Shown: positions 13,526 to 26,245 of the stretch, one piece after another
How positions within the stretch are numbered: position 1 is the stretch's first letter
How the letters are laid out: every line of letters starts with the position of its first letter
Source of the DNA: Camarhynchus parvulus
Lineage: Eukaryota; Chordata; Aves; Passeriformes; Thraupidae
Assembly: GCF_901933205.1 (NCBI RefSeq)
Contig: NC_044573.1
Location: 62,487,993-62,551,992, forward strand
Direction of reading: 5' to 3'
DNA length: 64,000 nt
Notes under the pieces: generated by a model
What the model was told of the DNA's origin: nothing
The model's database searches: none
The model's input: the letters and a program-made list of their open reading frames with translations, nothing else
Made by a program: the position numbers and the translations under genes

Positions 13526-16500
13526 ACTTAACAGAAAGCCATGTCCCATTTCCATGTAGCTATTGGAAAATTATTCAATTTCAGACTTGAATAGTGATGC
13601 AAAAGGGATCTATAACTGTGAATGCAACAAAGCTTATGTATTGCTTTTCTGAAAATGCCTTTAATGATATACTCTGGGACAGATTGCTTTTTATGAATAA
13701 TGACAGCTTTCAAAGTTCAGGTAGAAGTGAATTTGACATTTCTGTAAGTAATGAAGTTAGGATTAGGGATAGAAGGAGAGCTGAGGAATACTGCAAGACT
13801 TGTGCTTAGGACTGAGGGGAGAACAAACTGCACCAGTAAACAAAATACAAGGCATGCTGGAAGAGTCTCAAGCTCACAAAGGGTTTTTCTGTTTTGAAAG
13901 AGCTAGCTCACTGTAGATGAGTATGTATATTGTAAGTGGCCTCTTGCAAGAAATGCCTAAAGATTAGGCATTAAGCCAGAAAATGCAAAGCCCTCCATCA
14001 ATCATCTTCTCAAATTAATGATATGGACACCAAAAGATAGTAAGAAAAGGAAGGAGTAAAGAACTTTCTTATCGTGCAGAATGACATATATGCCTGAAAG
14101 TAAAGAAAGTAGAGCCTTGCCAACTAGTGACATACATAAACAATTATATACTCAAAATGTGAAGGGAAAGACTTCCATTTCACATTTGTTTATCAGTTTA
14201 TAGGGGTGTATGTATCAGCTGTACATAGCACAGCTGATCCTGCTCACAACTGTAGTATTGACAAAAAACCCCAAATTAAATAAATGCTAAAACATGCTTT
14301 AAAATAGATAATAAGGTAAAAACCTAAAGAATATGGAGAGCAGAGATTTTTTTAGTCCTTGTGTTCTAGGGACCAAAGTGAATTTCTTAAGCAGAAAATT
14401 ACATGTAAGAAATTAAATGGAAACTGGGGCAAACCTTTAAATAAGAATTCACCAGACACTGAAGAATGACATAATGATGTTGTTGAAAGAGGTTAATGAA
14501 TTGTAAAGACCAAGATTTGTATCTAGACCAAAACATATGAATACAAAGTGAGTTCCTAAGATCCTCAGAGAAAAACCTGAGGTTAAATTAGAGAGTCTAG
14601 ATGATAGGCCAACATCATTTCTCCATTGTAATATTATGAATGAACCTCCTCTTTCATTAAACCAGACAAAACTATCCACATCTGAAGAGCCTATATAAAA
14701 GCTAGTGACTAATGTCTAAATCTTAGATAATTTATGTGTACAGAGAGAGAGCTAGCCAATGGAGTTGGAAGTTTATGGAGCTGGAAATATATGTTTTAGA
14801 CATTCAAAAATGTTTGTTTATGTTGAAGTAGTAATTGTTAAAGTGAACTTTAATCATCTTTCAGAATTTTCTAGAGAGATCATTTAGCAAGTGCTGTTTA
14901 CAGCCTCACCTCTAGCACAGGTAACACTGATAAGCCAACAAAGGCACTTCAAACAAAACATCACAGGCCTTCTGTAAACAAAAGCACATGGCTAAACTCC
15001 AGCTGGGGATTTTGATGGTGGCAGAATGGAGAGAGCATGTCCATCTTTCATAAAACATAGGTTGAACAGTGAAAGGCGTCAGATTTTCTGAACATAATGT
15101 CTGAAAGCACATGTGCCTTCATTTACATTTTAGCAGCTTTATTTCTCTTTGTTCTTTAGCAGTTTTAAATTATTTACATAGTTTGTTAAGAATAAGCACT
15201 GTGTCTGGTACTGAGAGAGAGAACCAAGTATTTTAGAGTTACCCTGGCCCTCCATGCTCTTTATTTATTTTGAGCAAGAATTTATATGTAATGTAAGAGA
15301 AGGGATAATTCTGACCCATACTGTGACAGTCTCTGGAGAATAGTCAAATGACACAATAGATTTACTGCCAGTTGGAGACAGAAAGTCTAACTTTTATCAT
15401 TGGACTTTCATGTGCTTCCATAATTGCATGGGAAGTCTCTTTACCATTTGGACAGATCACAAACCACTTGTGGGTTTTTCTAGTGAAACTCAATGCCAGC
15501 TGTAGCAGCTGTCTGGCTGCAGCATTGGGCTTTGACCAAAGCCTTCAAAAATTTTGTTGGAGTGCCATCAACCACTGCTGTTATCACAATATGGAAAATT
15601 TAGAGTGCCTATGTTATTTATGAAATACCTGAGGTGGATGCTGAGGAAATTTTTCCAAACAAGGGAGTCTTCCTGAAGAAACCTTGATGATAGCTTCTCT
15701 TTCTAAGAGAAAATAATTTTATCTCCTGGGTTGAGGTAAGTAATTTAAAAACACTTCAAGTGGATTGAGTTTGGGAGATTTAGGAGCAAAGGATGAGAAA
15801 AAATGCTGGGAGTGGATGTATAATTTAGCACAAATATCACTGTGTCTGTCAAGAAAGAAATAAAATCTTGGTAGCATTATCAGAAGCTCAGCCTGTTAAT
15901 CCTTGCATAAATCCTTGGCTTGGGTCAGCTTTTAGTGCTGAACAGAGACGGTACTGCATGGCCAGAAATGGACACTGAGGCGTCACCATGGCTATTGGTG
16001 AAAAGCAGAGACAGATGGCAACTATATGCAAGTTTGCTGAAGGATGCCAAGTCTTGAGTATAAATTTATTTATTTTCACCTGTATTTTCCAACTGCAGCT
16101 GAGCTGACCTCTATTAGAACATGTGAAGAAGACATAAAGTATATAATTAATGGGAGATTAGGATATTTGGTCAAAACTTTTCTGAAATGTGGAAGATGGG
16201 AGAAAAACACTAATTTTTAATCCAGTCAGCATGGAATAGCATTAGAGAACTGTGATTCCAGCATGCACTGCAAAACCCAAAGTTGCAAGTTCATTCCAAA
16301 GAGAGGACTGGACTTAAGAACTTGTTTATAGCATCATTTCCAGTGTCTGGCAGCAGATTTTTTCAGCTTTCACCCTAAAACCAATGCAAATTTAGTCATT
16401 TAGAAGTATACATCACTAATGTACGCAAAAAGTGGCTGGATGACTTTATGTGCTCAAAATTGTGTTATCTGGATGATTCAGAGTATTTTTAGTGCAGAAA

Positions 16501-17378
16501 TTTTCCATCTCTTCCTTTTATCTCATTTACTGTGTAGGAAATATTCTCCCCATATCTGTTTGAAATAAAGTCACCAACTCCAACATGAAATATTGTGAAT
16601 AGACAAACACCCTTAATTTTCCAGCCCTATTTTCTTGAAGTTGAGAGACCTGATTTGCTCAATTAAGACCTGGATGAACAGGAAGTCCCAGCTGGTTCTA
16701 AACAAACTTTTAAGCTACTTGAGATTTTGTACATCATTAAGTACACATCATTTTCCATTTATAAAGTATTGCTTGATCTGCTTATCCCTACTGTGTGGGT
16801 GATTAAGAGGCAAACATGTTTGTATGTGGGTCCATGCACATTATTTTCTTGCCTTTTCTTGCATGTAGAAGAGCTAGACTGGAAGTTTTTGAGGACTCTG
16901 GTGGACACTGCATGACCCAAGTGGATCCCCAAGAGCCTGTTTAAATTCCATCTTTTCAGAACTGTTAGATGGAAGCACATAGACAGCTATTGGATTACAA
17001 TTGTTTTGGTTTTGGAGCTTTTTTTTTTGTTGTTATCCCATTTTTTGTTATCTCGGACCTGAAAGTGCAGTAGAAAGTAATTAAAGATAAAAAGGTTTAT
17101 AGAAGAAAGGTGTGTGTGTTCAACTTTTGAAAAGAGAGAAGTGTAGAAAAAATATCAGTTTTGCAAATTAATAATGGTCTTGACCTTTAAAAACTTTTAA
17201 AGATATAAGCCTTTTTAGTGTTTAGGTTGCTTTTTTTCTCTTCGTTAAAAGAGCACTATGACTTGTTGATTACATGATTCTGCTCAGCTTTCTGTTTTAT
17301 TTTGTGTCCTCAGGCCCTGAGCTTTTAATAGAGTCCCCATCAGCAAGAATTGCATAAGGTAACATTATTGTAAAAACA
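13526..17378. other. Unique AT-rich noncoding DNA
   Basis: I see no gene, RNA gene or transposon. Open frames reach at most about 83 codons and lie on both strands. Nothing in the composition breaks from the surrounding AT-rich DNA. Confidence 0.6.
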
Positions 17379-17679
17379 GTGAAGTTCTGCACAGAGAGGG
17401 ATGTTTTCCTAAGCCATGGATTTTATATCTACTACATAGCAGAGCTGTTAGAAAGCAATTTGGCTCAAAAGTCTGCGTGTGCATGTGGTGTATGTGCAAG
17501 AACGAGCCACTGCTCTGCAGCCACCCCCTCCTATGGCTGGCAGGCTGACAGTAATGTCACTCCTTGCCTTCCTCCCACGCTCATTTGGCTGTGGAGAGTG
17601 ACCCTGAGCCACCTCGGCTCACACGCAGGAGGTGCGTGGCAGCTGCAGGATACTGAGCTGTCACCTTCCAGCCTGAGAT

Positions 17680-17724
<45 letters not shown>

Positions 17725-17849
17725 CATGGGTTTGCTGCTGGTTCTCTTGCTGGCCTCTCATGTGGCACACAGCCTGTAGAGCAACAAGAGTTGTCTGCAG
17801 CTGTCTAGTGCAGGCTCAGACTGCAGAGGCCTTTCCTGTTCCTGGGTGA
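17379..17849 (+). other. GC-richer patch with open frame and CAG tract, no known product
   Basis: A 156-codon frame spans this patch, but it begins at GTG rather than ATG. Its only notable feature is a run of 13-14 serines read from the CAG tract in the AGC phase. On the opposite strand the same tract reads as polyleucine. I recognise no domain. The patch is GC-richer than its neighbours and could be part of a noncoding transcript. I do not call it a gene. Confidence 0.3.
17684..17722 (+). repeat. (CAG)13 trinucleotide microsatellite
   Basis: Thirteen uninterrupted CAG units, flanked by ATCTGG on the left and CACATGGG on the right. The tract has no interruptions, so it is probably length-polymorphic. 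It lies outside any gene that I can identify. Confidence 0.97.
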
Positions 17850-20800
17850 TGAGCTCCTTAGATTCCCTTTGGACTGGAAGAAATCTTCATCCCCAGTTTC
17901 TGTTAGAATAAAAGAACATACAGTGACAACCACTGTGAGAGAAGGGGCTGTTTTCCTATGTGCCCATTTATTTAGGTGCTGATTGACATTGGTGAAGATC
18001 CCTACCATTGTGTCATTGACCCTGACCATCATTTAATTGCTAAGTTTTTTTTTCTACTGATTACAAAGCCTTTTAGTGGTTTTAATTATTTATTTATTTA
18101 GCTCTTAAACACATAGTGCCAAGTCCTTGCTGTATCTAACTGGCCTCAATTTTTTTTTGCGCAGATGGTCCAGCCAAGTGAAGCTTCCATCACTCTCACA
18201 GTGCAATCACATTATTCTTAAAGGCATGACTGTGTGAAATTGAAAGTACTAGAGCGGATCAGATTGACCCAGTGTCCATTTAAGTCAACAGAAATCATTA
18301 AACCAAGTCCATTTTGGATCAAGCCTCAAATGCAAGGGATTGGACTCCTACTCCTTGAGATTCCCACTTAAAAGACTTTAACATCTGGCTCACGTGATAT
18401 CAGTATGATAAGCCACAAAGATGATTAGCTTCCTTGTCCAACAGTCTCTGTGGTTAACTTTTGAAAAGTTCAAGAAACAACAGCATTGATTTTTTTAACT
18501 GCTTACTGTTTAAGGATGGCTCAGAAAACCCTGATTAAAAGTCAGCAGTCATGAAAAACTTCTATTTCTCTGTTTGAGTACATTCAGACTTTTTTCTTAA
18601 AAAATATCTTTATTAGACAAGACAAAGTAAGCAAAAGCACCAAAGCAAAGATTCTTATTACTGTGTTCTCCCATTAAGAATTTATTCATTATATTTTCAC
18701 CAGGAATAATCATTAAGAAATGCTTTCTCTCCTAGTTTTGTACAAACATGTCAGATAACAGTGTAGGCTTTCATTAGAAGAAATCTGCCCTTTCACTTCA
18801 TTGTTCTGCTTGTTTTTTTGCTGTGTACTAAAACCTGTCTGTAAGACACCCACTCAGACTGGGGGAAAAAGTATCCTTTGTAGGCAGGTGGTCTTTCCTT
18901 GAGCATTTTCTGATTAGAAACACATGTCCATGAGTGTGAGGAGTCTTCTGTAAAGGGACAGTGAAACAGAAGCAAAGGAACTGGTGGTGCTGCACAGGCA
19001 ATGCAGTTGAAGTGGATGATTCATATTTGATTTCATCTGTTGCAGTTTTCTGCTACATACTGCAAGTTATATTGATAGTTGAGAGTTTTTGAACTCACCC
19101 TGAAAACCCTGGATACAAGGATACTGTTCTAGGGGTTCATGGAAACTCCTGTGGTGTGCGCGAACAAGGTGGAACATTGCTCCAGAAGCCAATGCTTTTT
19201 TGCTTTCCTTCCCTAAATCACAGTGGCCACATCAATGTGGCTGACCAATGGCCACATACTTTCTTAAGCAGAAAACACATTTGTTTGAGAATAAGAAAAT
19301 TTCCCCATAGTGACAGATGAGTAAGAAGAGAAACACAACATAGTGCCTTGGTCAATGGGCCAACCTCTGCCAAGCTGAGATTGTCTCCAAGCACCTGGGC
19401 ACAGGGGAGCTCTCAGGACCCAAGTGAGCAGGGTCATGCACAAGCAGAACATGAGGAAGGGAATAGGAGTCTGTGCTTGTTCCTGCATTGGTGCTGCTGT
19501 GCCTGCTGCTCTTTGTCACTTTCCGACTCAGAACTGCCCAGAGCCATCATCACCATCACAGCATTTACCTGTACTTAGAGTGTTTAGAAGGAGCCATAAG
19601 TCATGGGGAGAGAAAACACTGCTACTGTAAGTGTCTGGAGGTAGACAGGGAAAAGCTCTCATGAGCTGAAAGATGTAGAATGGAAGTAGATACAAATGAG
19701 AAGCACATCACACAGGGACTGTGGCTTACAGCTCCGTGTCTAAGGTCTTCAGTGAAACAATATGAGTTATTGGCATTCCTTCCTCTTCAACCTTTCTCAT
19801 TCCAACACATGAGCAAACATATCTGAGTATCTCCAGTCCTCAAGTTCCCCCTCTCTGTGTACCAGAGACAGAAAAACTTTTCTGTATTTCATCAGGAAAG
19901 GATCAGAAAATGTCCTTGCTCCTTGTTGCATGAAAAATCAGGAGGTGTTCCTTGATGTGTCAGAAACTCATCTGTATAAAGCATTACAGGGATTATTCAA
20001 AAGGTGTTTTCTACTAATATGGTGAGGAATTGATATCCTGGTGTTCAGACTCAGGAGCCAACAACCCAGCCTAGGAGAGATAATATCACAGATTACAAGA
20101 CAGATAACAGCTTTCTGTTTCTGCAGTGCTGACTCTGAGATGTGCAGACACTGCTCTATACTGGCTGGCTTCTCATGGCCATTTAAAAGCTAAAAATGAG
20201 TGGAATCACCTTGATTTTGGCTTTTTAACACCATGTCCTGGGCCTGATGTTTGCAAGGCATAAGAGTCAGCTATTTTTCCCTTCACCATCTGGGGAACCC
20301 TCTTTGGCAGATGAATTCTTATCTGTCCCTAATGTGCCAATATCTTTCCATTTCTCTTACTGTGGCTGCACAAAGTACTTAGTTCAGAGGAGAAACTATA
20401 TACCAAAGTCTAACATGTAAGTTTCAAATGACCAATAATCAAATATGAGTAGACCAAATAGTCATCACAAAACATGTTGCATACTAATCATGGAAATGAC
20501 ACATTTATTAAGTTCACACAAGGACAAGATACTTGGTTGTAGTCAGTAGCAAAGCTCCCCTTGACTCCAGTAGGAACAGAGCAAAACTCCTTGCATGAAC
20601 CATCAGGCAATTACAGTCATTCATTAATAAAGATCTGGTGCAGCTGGATGATGACACATTTTTGTTGCATTGCCTGGATAAAGTAAAAATAAGCTGCGTC
20701 ATAAGAAAATTTTACTTTGTATTCTTAAATAAAATGAGGTTTTCATTTAATTTTGTTATATGTCTGCAGGGTGTGCTCACTGATAAAGAGGTTGGTTTCC

Positions 20801-20873
20801 ATTCTGTCAGAGCAAATACACTGAAGATTGACAGACTCTTGGTGGGTCATGAGTTTTCAGTGGAGCTGACCAA
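17850..20873. other. Unique noncoding DNA
   Basis: No gene or transposon is recognised. A short (ATTT)n-like run lies near 18085-18100. Around 19226-19257 the words GCCACAT, ATGTGGC and GCCACAT follow each other, giving two mutually exclusive 7-bp hairpins. At 18250-18330 there is a weak echo of old amniote repeat wording, which I do not call. Confidence 0.55.
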
Positions 20874-20926
20874 CATGTTCCTCATAAAACAGCTTTATGG
20901 CATGTTCCTCATAAAACAGCTTTATG
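20874..20926 (+). repeat. 27-bp tandem duplication
   Basis: The 27-base unit at 20874-20900 starts CATGTTCCTCATAAAACAGC. It is followed immediately by a second copy at 20901-20926 that matches for 26 bases. The near-perfect identity points to a recent slippage or replication event. Confidence 0.95.
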
Positions 20927-21036
20927 TAGATTTACTGCTACAAAAAGAATCCAATGGAACATACTTAGAAATGTGCTAGAATTTTCATGGCTGATTTCAC
21001 ACTGAAAAAAAGACTTAGCATCTTTTTGCAGAACAA

Positions 21037-21105
21037 TGTTGATTTAAGGTGTTGATTTAAGTGATTGGTTGTTAATTAGGTGTTGATTAACAGTGTTGAT
21101 TTAAG
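21037..21105 (+). repeat. Degenerate TGTTGATTTAAG repeat cluster
   Basis: TGTTGATTTAAG occurs exactly at 21037-21048, 21050-21061 and 21094-21105. A truncated form, TGTTGATTAA, lies at 21081-21090. This is a small degenerate minisatellite in AT-rich DNA. Confidence 0.85.
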
Positions 21106-23185
21106 GCCAGTCTGGAGAATGTGTTTAGGCAATCAAAAATGCAAATAGATGCTTTTGTGAGATTTTGTTGCGTCCAGCTATCCTAACTGAGGACATCAAA
21201 ATCTATTTTAACGTCTTCAAAGTTTGGAGATTGAGTTTTCTTGGCTTTCTGAGTATCTTTTTCAATTGTGAGGCCAAACCATCTTTCCAAGCCAAACAGT
21301 GTCTCTTATGGAAAGCTAGTAACCCCTCAGTGCTGGAAAGTGTTTGCTGACATAAACAGTGACTTGGAGATGTTTTCCATGAATGAAAAGGTAGATATGT
21401 CAGCTTGACAGTCACACAATATATCCAGAGTACATAACGTATTTGCTTATTTGTAAAACTGATTTTCTTTTATGAACACTTGTTCCAGTTATTCCTCAAT
21501 GAAGATATACACATCACAAAAATTTATACAAGACTTGAAAAATCTGAAATGTTTGCAAAGTTTTCATTGCAAAGCTGCACTTAATTACTTCAACATAGGA
21601 ATTCAACTGAAACGGGAAAATGTAAGCTGCATTTGCTGGCATTTTCTGTAATTATGTAATTATGTAATTATTTTGCATTTCTTGCAAACAGTCAAGCAAC
21701 AGCCTGTGCAACTTCGTTAGATGTCACAGGCTTTTTTGAAACTAGGTATTAAATTGTACTAAAAAAACCAGGTTTTTAATATGCAAGCACTGAACAGATG
21801 GTTTATGTGTTTATAAACACAGAACTCCTGCAAGAGATGTGCAGAATTGAGGTTTGGTTCATATATATCCCATAATTTATGTGCTTGCAGCAACGAAGAC
21901 ATAAACAGGATCTTCTTTTCCCACCGTGATCAACATCCCTGCCAGATACAGGCAGTTTTGGACGGTGTTTCTCGATAATCTTTGAATTCCATCTGCCTGC
22001 AGGAGGACTTCCTGACCTGCAGGGTGAATTTTATTAACACTGGATTCTTACAAAAGCAACAGCCCAAACCAACCCAACCCAAAGAAAAAAAGAAATGCTT
22101 CCTTGTCTGTAGGACAGGTGGAATTAGAAATCTCTGAGATTTTAACATAATGAAGGCATTTAAATGTTCTTAACAACTAAGAAACAATCCTGCTCCTACA
22201 GGTAGGAACTGAACAGTATTTTCCCATTCCCCTGAACTAGAAAGCCTTGCTGAAGGCATTACTATGATAGTATCGTAATTAACAGCAATTAATACAACAA
22301 CAATTATGACAGTAAACAATTAATGTTCATGAGAGCCTTCTGAAGCAAATTAGTGAGTATTTAATGAGAAAACTTATCTGGAGAGAAAGGGTTCTCCCTC
22401 CTTCTCCATCCATTAGGTGTCACATATTGCACAATGCATGAACAGGGATCATTGTTCTTTTACATAACTCTATTCCTCATCCTCACTGAGATTGCATTTA
22501 GCACCTACTATTAAAGATTAAAAATGGATGTTTTCACTTGCGTGAGACTTTCAGAATCAGAACGGAGACAAGTGGACACTAGGAAAAAGTTCACTGAAGT
22601 TAATATAAAGCTTCTTCCTAGTTATGATAAACCTTGAATCAGGCCCCAACCCAGTTTAAGAATGAACTTATTCAGTGGCAGAGATATGAATATACCAAAG
22701 CCTTTGACTCCCATGTCTTGTTCATTGGACTGCCCAGGAGATCTCAATTTATATCCGATTATATTCCAGACAAAAAAATATTGGGACTGGAAATGAACTT
22801 TGACAATTACCTTCTGTAGTAAAAGCTGAGCAATATCAGCAATAGTTAATTTAGCCAATGTAAAACTATTATGAGAACTGATAGATATACTCTCTGATCT
22901 GATGAAGAATATAAATAGCTCCACCCAGTATTTTGTAATTTCAATTAATATTTTGCTTGTATTTAAAAATGCTTAAGACAAATTAGCATGCAAATAGTAT
23001 ACAAAGTTAATTAGGGATGGTATTGCTTCTTAACAAATGATTCTCTCTATTTCCTGTACCTGCTTAAAATACTAAAAAGCATTGAAATCTCATTACACCA
23101 GGATTTGGTAATAACATAATGAGAAAAATGTTAAATACATGGCAGAAAAAGGAAGCACCTGCATTGTTTGCTACCATGACAGTGA
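21106..23185. other. Unique AT-rich noncoding DNA with an ATTA-rich block
   Basis: No gene or dated repeat is recognised. A TAATTATG slippage run lies at about 21649-21671. The stretch 22255-22360 is unusually rich in ATTA/TAAT cores (GTAATTAAC, CAATTAATAC, CAATTATG, AACAATTAATG), the pattern of a homeodomain-bound enhancer. That is inference only. Confidence 0.5.
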
Positions 23186-23372
23186 ACAACAGAATCATCC
23201 GATAATCTGTTCTGTCTGCAGGGGCTGTCTGGAGGGCATCTGGTCCCAGCCCCCACTCAGAACAGGGTCAACTTTGCAGCTGTCTTGGCTTGCTCAGGGT
23301 GTTGGCCAGCCGAGCTGTAAACACTCCTGAGGATGAAGACTCCACAGTGTCTCTGGGCACCTGTTTCAATGA
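23186..23372 (-). mobile_element. CR1 LINE fragment, minus orientation
   Basis: Plus-strand wording follows a reverse-complemented avian CR1 tail in order. It runs from ACAGAATCATCCGATAATCT at the left through CTGGAGGGCATCTGGTCCCA, CAGGGTCAACTTTGCAGC, TTGCTCAGGGTGTTGGCCAG, GATGAAGACTCCACAGTG and TCTCTGGGCACCTGTTTCAA. These match the conserved CR1 3' region ('ggtcatctggtcca', 'gctcagggccttgtccag', 'ggagattccacaacctctctgggcaacctgttcca'). It lacks the remainder of the LINE. The left boundary is fuzzy. Confidence 0.85.
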
Positions 23373-24557
23373 TACATATGTACATACACACTGTAAATAC
23401 AATATGCTCAGGATTGAATGTAATTTCTATGAAAACATTTCCAAAAATAATTCAAAGGTCAGAAATAAAGTTAACAGCCCTCATGGTGCAGTGATTTCTT
23501 GCAGCCCTGGAAAAGTCTTTAAGCAACACTAGCAGCGCTGTGACTCAGTAACGCAGGATAAGGTCCCATAGCCAGGATTTTCCTGCTGATGTGACCAGAG
23601 GTTTTTGCAGCTGTAAAATCAACCATTTGCTTCCTCCTTCCCTGTCTCTCTTAGAAAGTACAATGACTGGAACTTAGGAACGGTTGGCAGTTTGTCAGGT
23701 CTTTCAAAATAAAGATGTAGTCAATTTTTTAACTCAGACTGCCTATGGCATTTACCATAAATGGCCCAATTTGTAAAAATTTGAGTACTCACCAATATCC
23801 ATGATGTAGGAGTGGCTAATATTCAGTGGATTTGAAAGTCAGGCTGGATTTCTAGCTGGGTAACTTTTCTGGATTCATAGAGTTAGCCTCAAAATACTCC
23901 AGAGAGAAATCAGAGGACAAAAGCATGTGATTTTTTCAACAAGTAGTGGGAAAAAAAATTTGAAAAGGTATTTTTGAGTGTTACAATCCAAAGGATCCAT
24001 CTTAGTGCAAAAATACATCACTAATGTAGTTGTTTTCAGATCTGGAGAATGAACGAGTAAATCTTCTGATGTCAGGGTGCAAGCATGCAGATATTTTCTT
24101 CATTCTATCAGTTCATGGTTAATGGCATGTAGTGCTGTAACATTGCAGCAAATGGTTTTTCAGGAGTCTGTAGACAATTTTTAAAATAATTTTATCAGAT
24201 CAATGCACATCAACAAATATATGGTCTATGCAAAGATGTAAGAATACTGTTATATTTTTCACACTTATTGTAGTGTAGGCTATGTGTCTTTTTAAGACAG
24301 TGAGGTGAAACTCAGTTTACATCTTTTCCGAAATCACTCATTATAAAAATGAAGGCACACATTCAGCTTAATTCTACCTGCTACACTATAGTAAATGGCA
24401 AAGTATACTTCTGGGGAATATTTATTTGAAATAGTTTTGGAAATCTATGAAAAGAATAAAAAGAAATAGTAGAAGGTTCATTTTTAGTTGGAATTAGTGC
24501 AAACGCACTGCTTTAGACTGACATTGACTTTGAGATATGCATAAGAACATGAAAGTC
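23373..24557. other. Unique noncoding DNA
   Basis: Nothing recognisable on either strand: AT-rich sequence, short frames without family resemblance, and no transposon end. Confidence 0.55.
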
Positions 24558-24718
24558 TTGGAGACACAATGATAAAGATTTTAAAAACAGGTCCAAGTCA
24601 CAACTAACCAATGCAAATGTAATAAAACTTCATCATCCTTATTATTTGCCCATGAAAATATATTTGCCATGTTAATTTTTTATTTTATTTACTCATATAG
24701 GGAAACAAATGAACAAAT
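24558..24718 (+). repeat. Copy 1 of a dispersed ~160-bp local duplication
   Basis: The 161 bases starting TTGGAGACACAATGATAAAG recur at 25780-25939. By eye there are about 14 substitutions and one single-base gap, so roughly nine tenths identity. Similarity starts and stops abruptly at both ends. This copy contains the POU octamer ATGCAAAT (24611-24618), which is ATGTAAAT in the other copy. Ends and flanks do not fit LTR rules, so a local segmental duplication or an unlisted interspersed repeat is more likely. Confidence 0.9.
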
Positions 24719-25779
24719 TTGCAGTAATGGTAGGCCACAGTAGAATCACAATCAGAATTATATTTACCTTGAAAGCTCCTTGGTGGCCACTTGGAAACAT
24801 CATGCTGTTCATGGAGTGGAAACAAAAAACAACAACATAGGTTTGTGGGTATAAAGAATTTTTAAATGATTTTAAAAAGAGGATAATTTCTCTCAATCCC
24901 AATTTTATCACTATTTTAAAAGTATTCCAGAATTTTTCTTTTGAGCTCATGTCCTGCAGCAAAACTGTGAGAAGTTGATGACTCAGATGTCTCAAATAGG
25001 ACAACTTTTAACCTCATGCTCTGAAACCCCACACGTTGTTACTAGCTTTTGCTAGGCTTTGTGCTTGTCTCTTAAAAAAAAAGTCACACATTTGAAATCT
25101 CCTTCTAGTTGTGTAAACTCTGTCTGGGGGTGAGAACAGAGGGCAAGTGAAGATTTCAAACCACTTAATGAGAGGAAAAATATTTACAGAATGTGAATCC
25201 TTGTGGCTGCTTGACTGTAAATAAGGTGTGAGACTTTCAAATGTCAAACTCTACAAAAAAATTTGTGTAAATTTGCCTAAATAATGAACTGGTATCCTCT
25301 AATTAGTGTGAATCATAACTTTGTATCTATTTTCTATACTACAGCCATACTAATGAAATGCAAGAGTTCTGCTTTTGTTCTTGAACACTGTTGTTTTCAT
25401 GGTCATGAATTTCAAAAGAACAGTCTCATTTGACATGGATGTTCTTGCTAAATGGGAGTGTGGTGTTTGCAAATTGTTTCTGCATACTCTCTGCTACAGT
25501 GGTGGGTATACTAGTCTTTATTTTTTAGAAAGCAATTAATAATCTAAGGATCTCCAGCATTAAAATTATAAGATTGTCATGTTTCCTGGTTGGGATTCAG
25601 CTAACTTGAGGCTAGCTCAAGAAAGATGGGAAGGCATGCAGATGATGATTCCTCTCTTTCTCTTTAAGCAGCTCTATAATCAGTCTTACCCTGGAGAGAG
25701 CAGTTTCATCTCAGTGCTTCCAGAGATATCCTAAACTCCAAGGAACATGGAACTGAGGTCCTTAGTTGACAGGTGGCAG
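24719..25779. other. Spacer between the two duplicated blocks
   Basis: Unique DNA separating the direct copies by about 1.06 kb. It has one 103-codon frame on the minus strand (24693-25004, overlapping the first copy) and no recognised product. No transposon gene lies between the copies, which argues against their being terminal repeats of an element. Confidence 0.6.
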
Positions 25780-25939
25780 TTGGAGACACAATGATAAAGA
25801 TTTTAAAAACAAGTCTAAGTCACAACTAACTAATGTAAATACAATAAAATGTCATCATGCTTATTATTTGCACATGAAAATCTATTTGCCATCTTAATTT
25901 TTATTTTATTTACTCCTATAGGGAGACAAATGAACAAAT
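25780..25939 (+). repeat. Copy 2 of the dispersed ~160-bp local duplication
   Basis: Same orientation as copy 1 at 24558-24718. The two diverge abruptly upstream of TTGGAGACAC and downstream of GAACAAAT. Most differences are single-base changes, with one T lost from a T run. Neutral divergence at this level would make the duplication old, but younger than most CR1 scraps in the window. Confidence 0.9.
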
Positions 25940-26245
25940 ATAAAGTCCTATCCAAATCCTATCAGCTCATCCAGCTGAGGGTACAGTCATTAGTAAGGGG
26001 AGTTGGCGCTGGGCTGTGTTTTCCTGGCAAGCCAAGGTCTGTGGCTGGGAATCCTGAAAGATCCTTTGGCCAGCAGTAAATGCAACAGTTTACGGCTGTA
26101 CACTCACCCTTCCAACCCCCACTCTCCCCAGCACTTTTTTTCCTTTAAGTGGCATCTGTTCTGGCACTCTTGTGAGACATAAAACTGAGATCTTTTTTTG
26201 AGGGAGGTAGGGAGGGCTGAGCTCTTTGCCTCTGCCTGACATCGG

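Noticed and set aside
18245..18330. Resemblance to an old amniote repeat ending TTTTGGATCAAGCC
   Set aside because: Only short scattered words agree. Too weak to call without a database search.
19226..19257. GCCACAT/ATGTGGC/GCCACAT alternating hairpin
   Set aside because: Seven-base stems are expected by chance in this length of DNA.
24558..25939. The two ~160-bp copies as LTRs of a small retroelement
   Set aside because: Homology extends beyond any TG...CA boundary, the outer flanks share no target duplication, and no primer-binding site or coding remnant lies between them.
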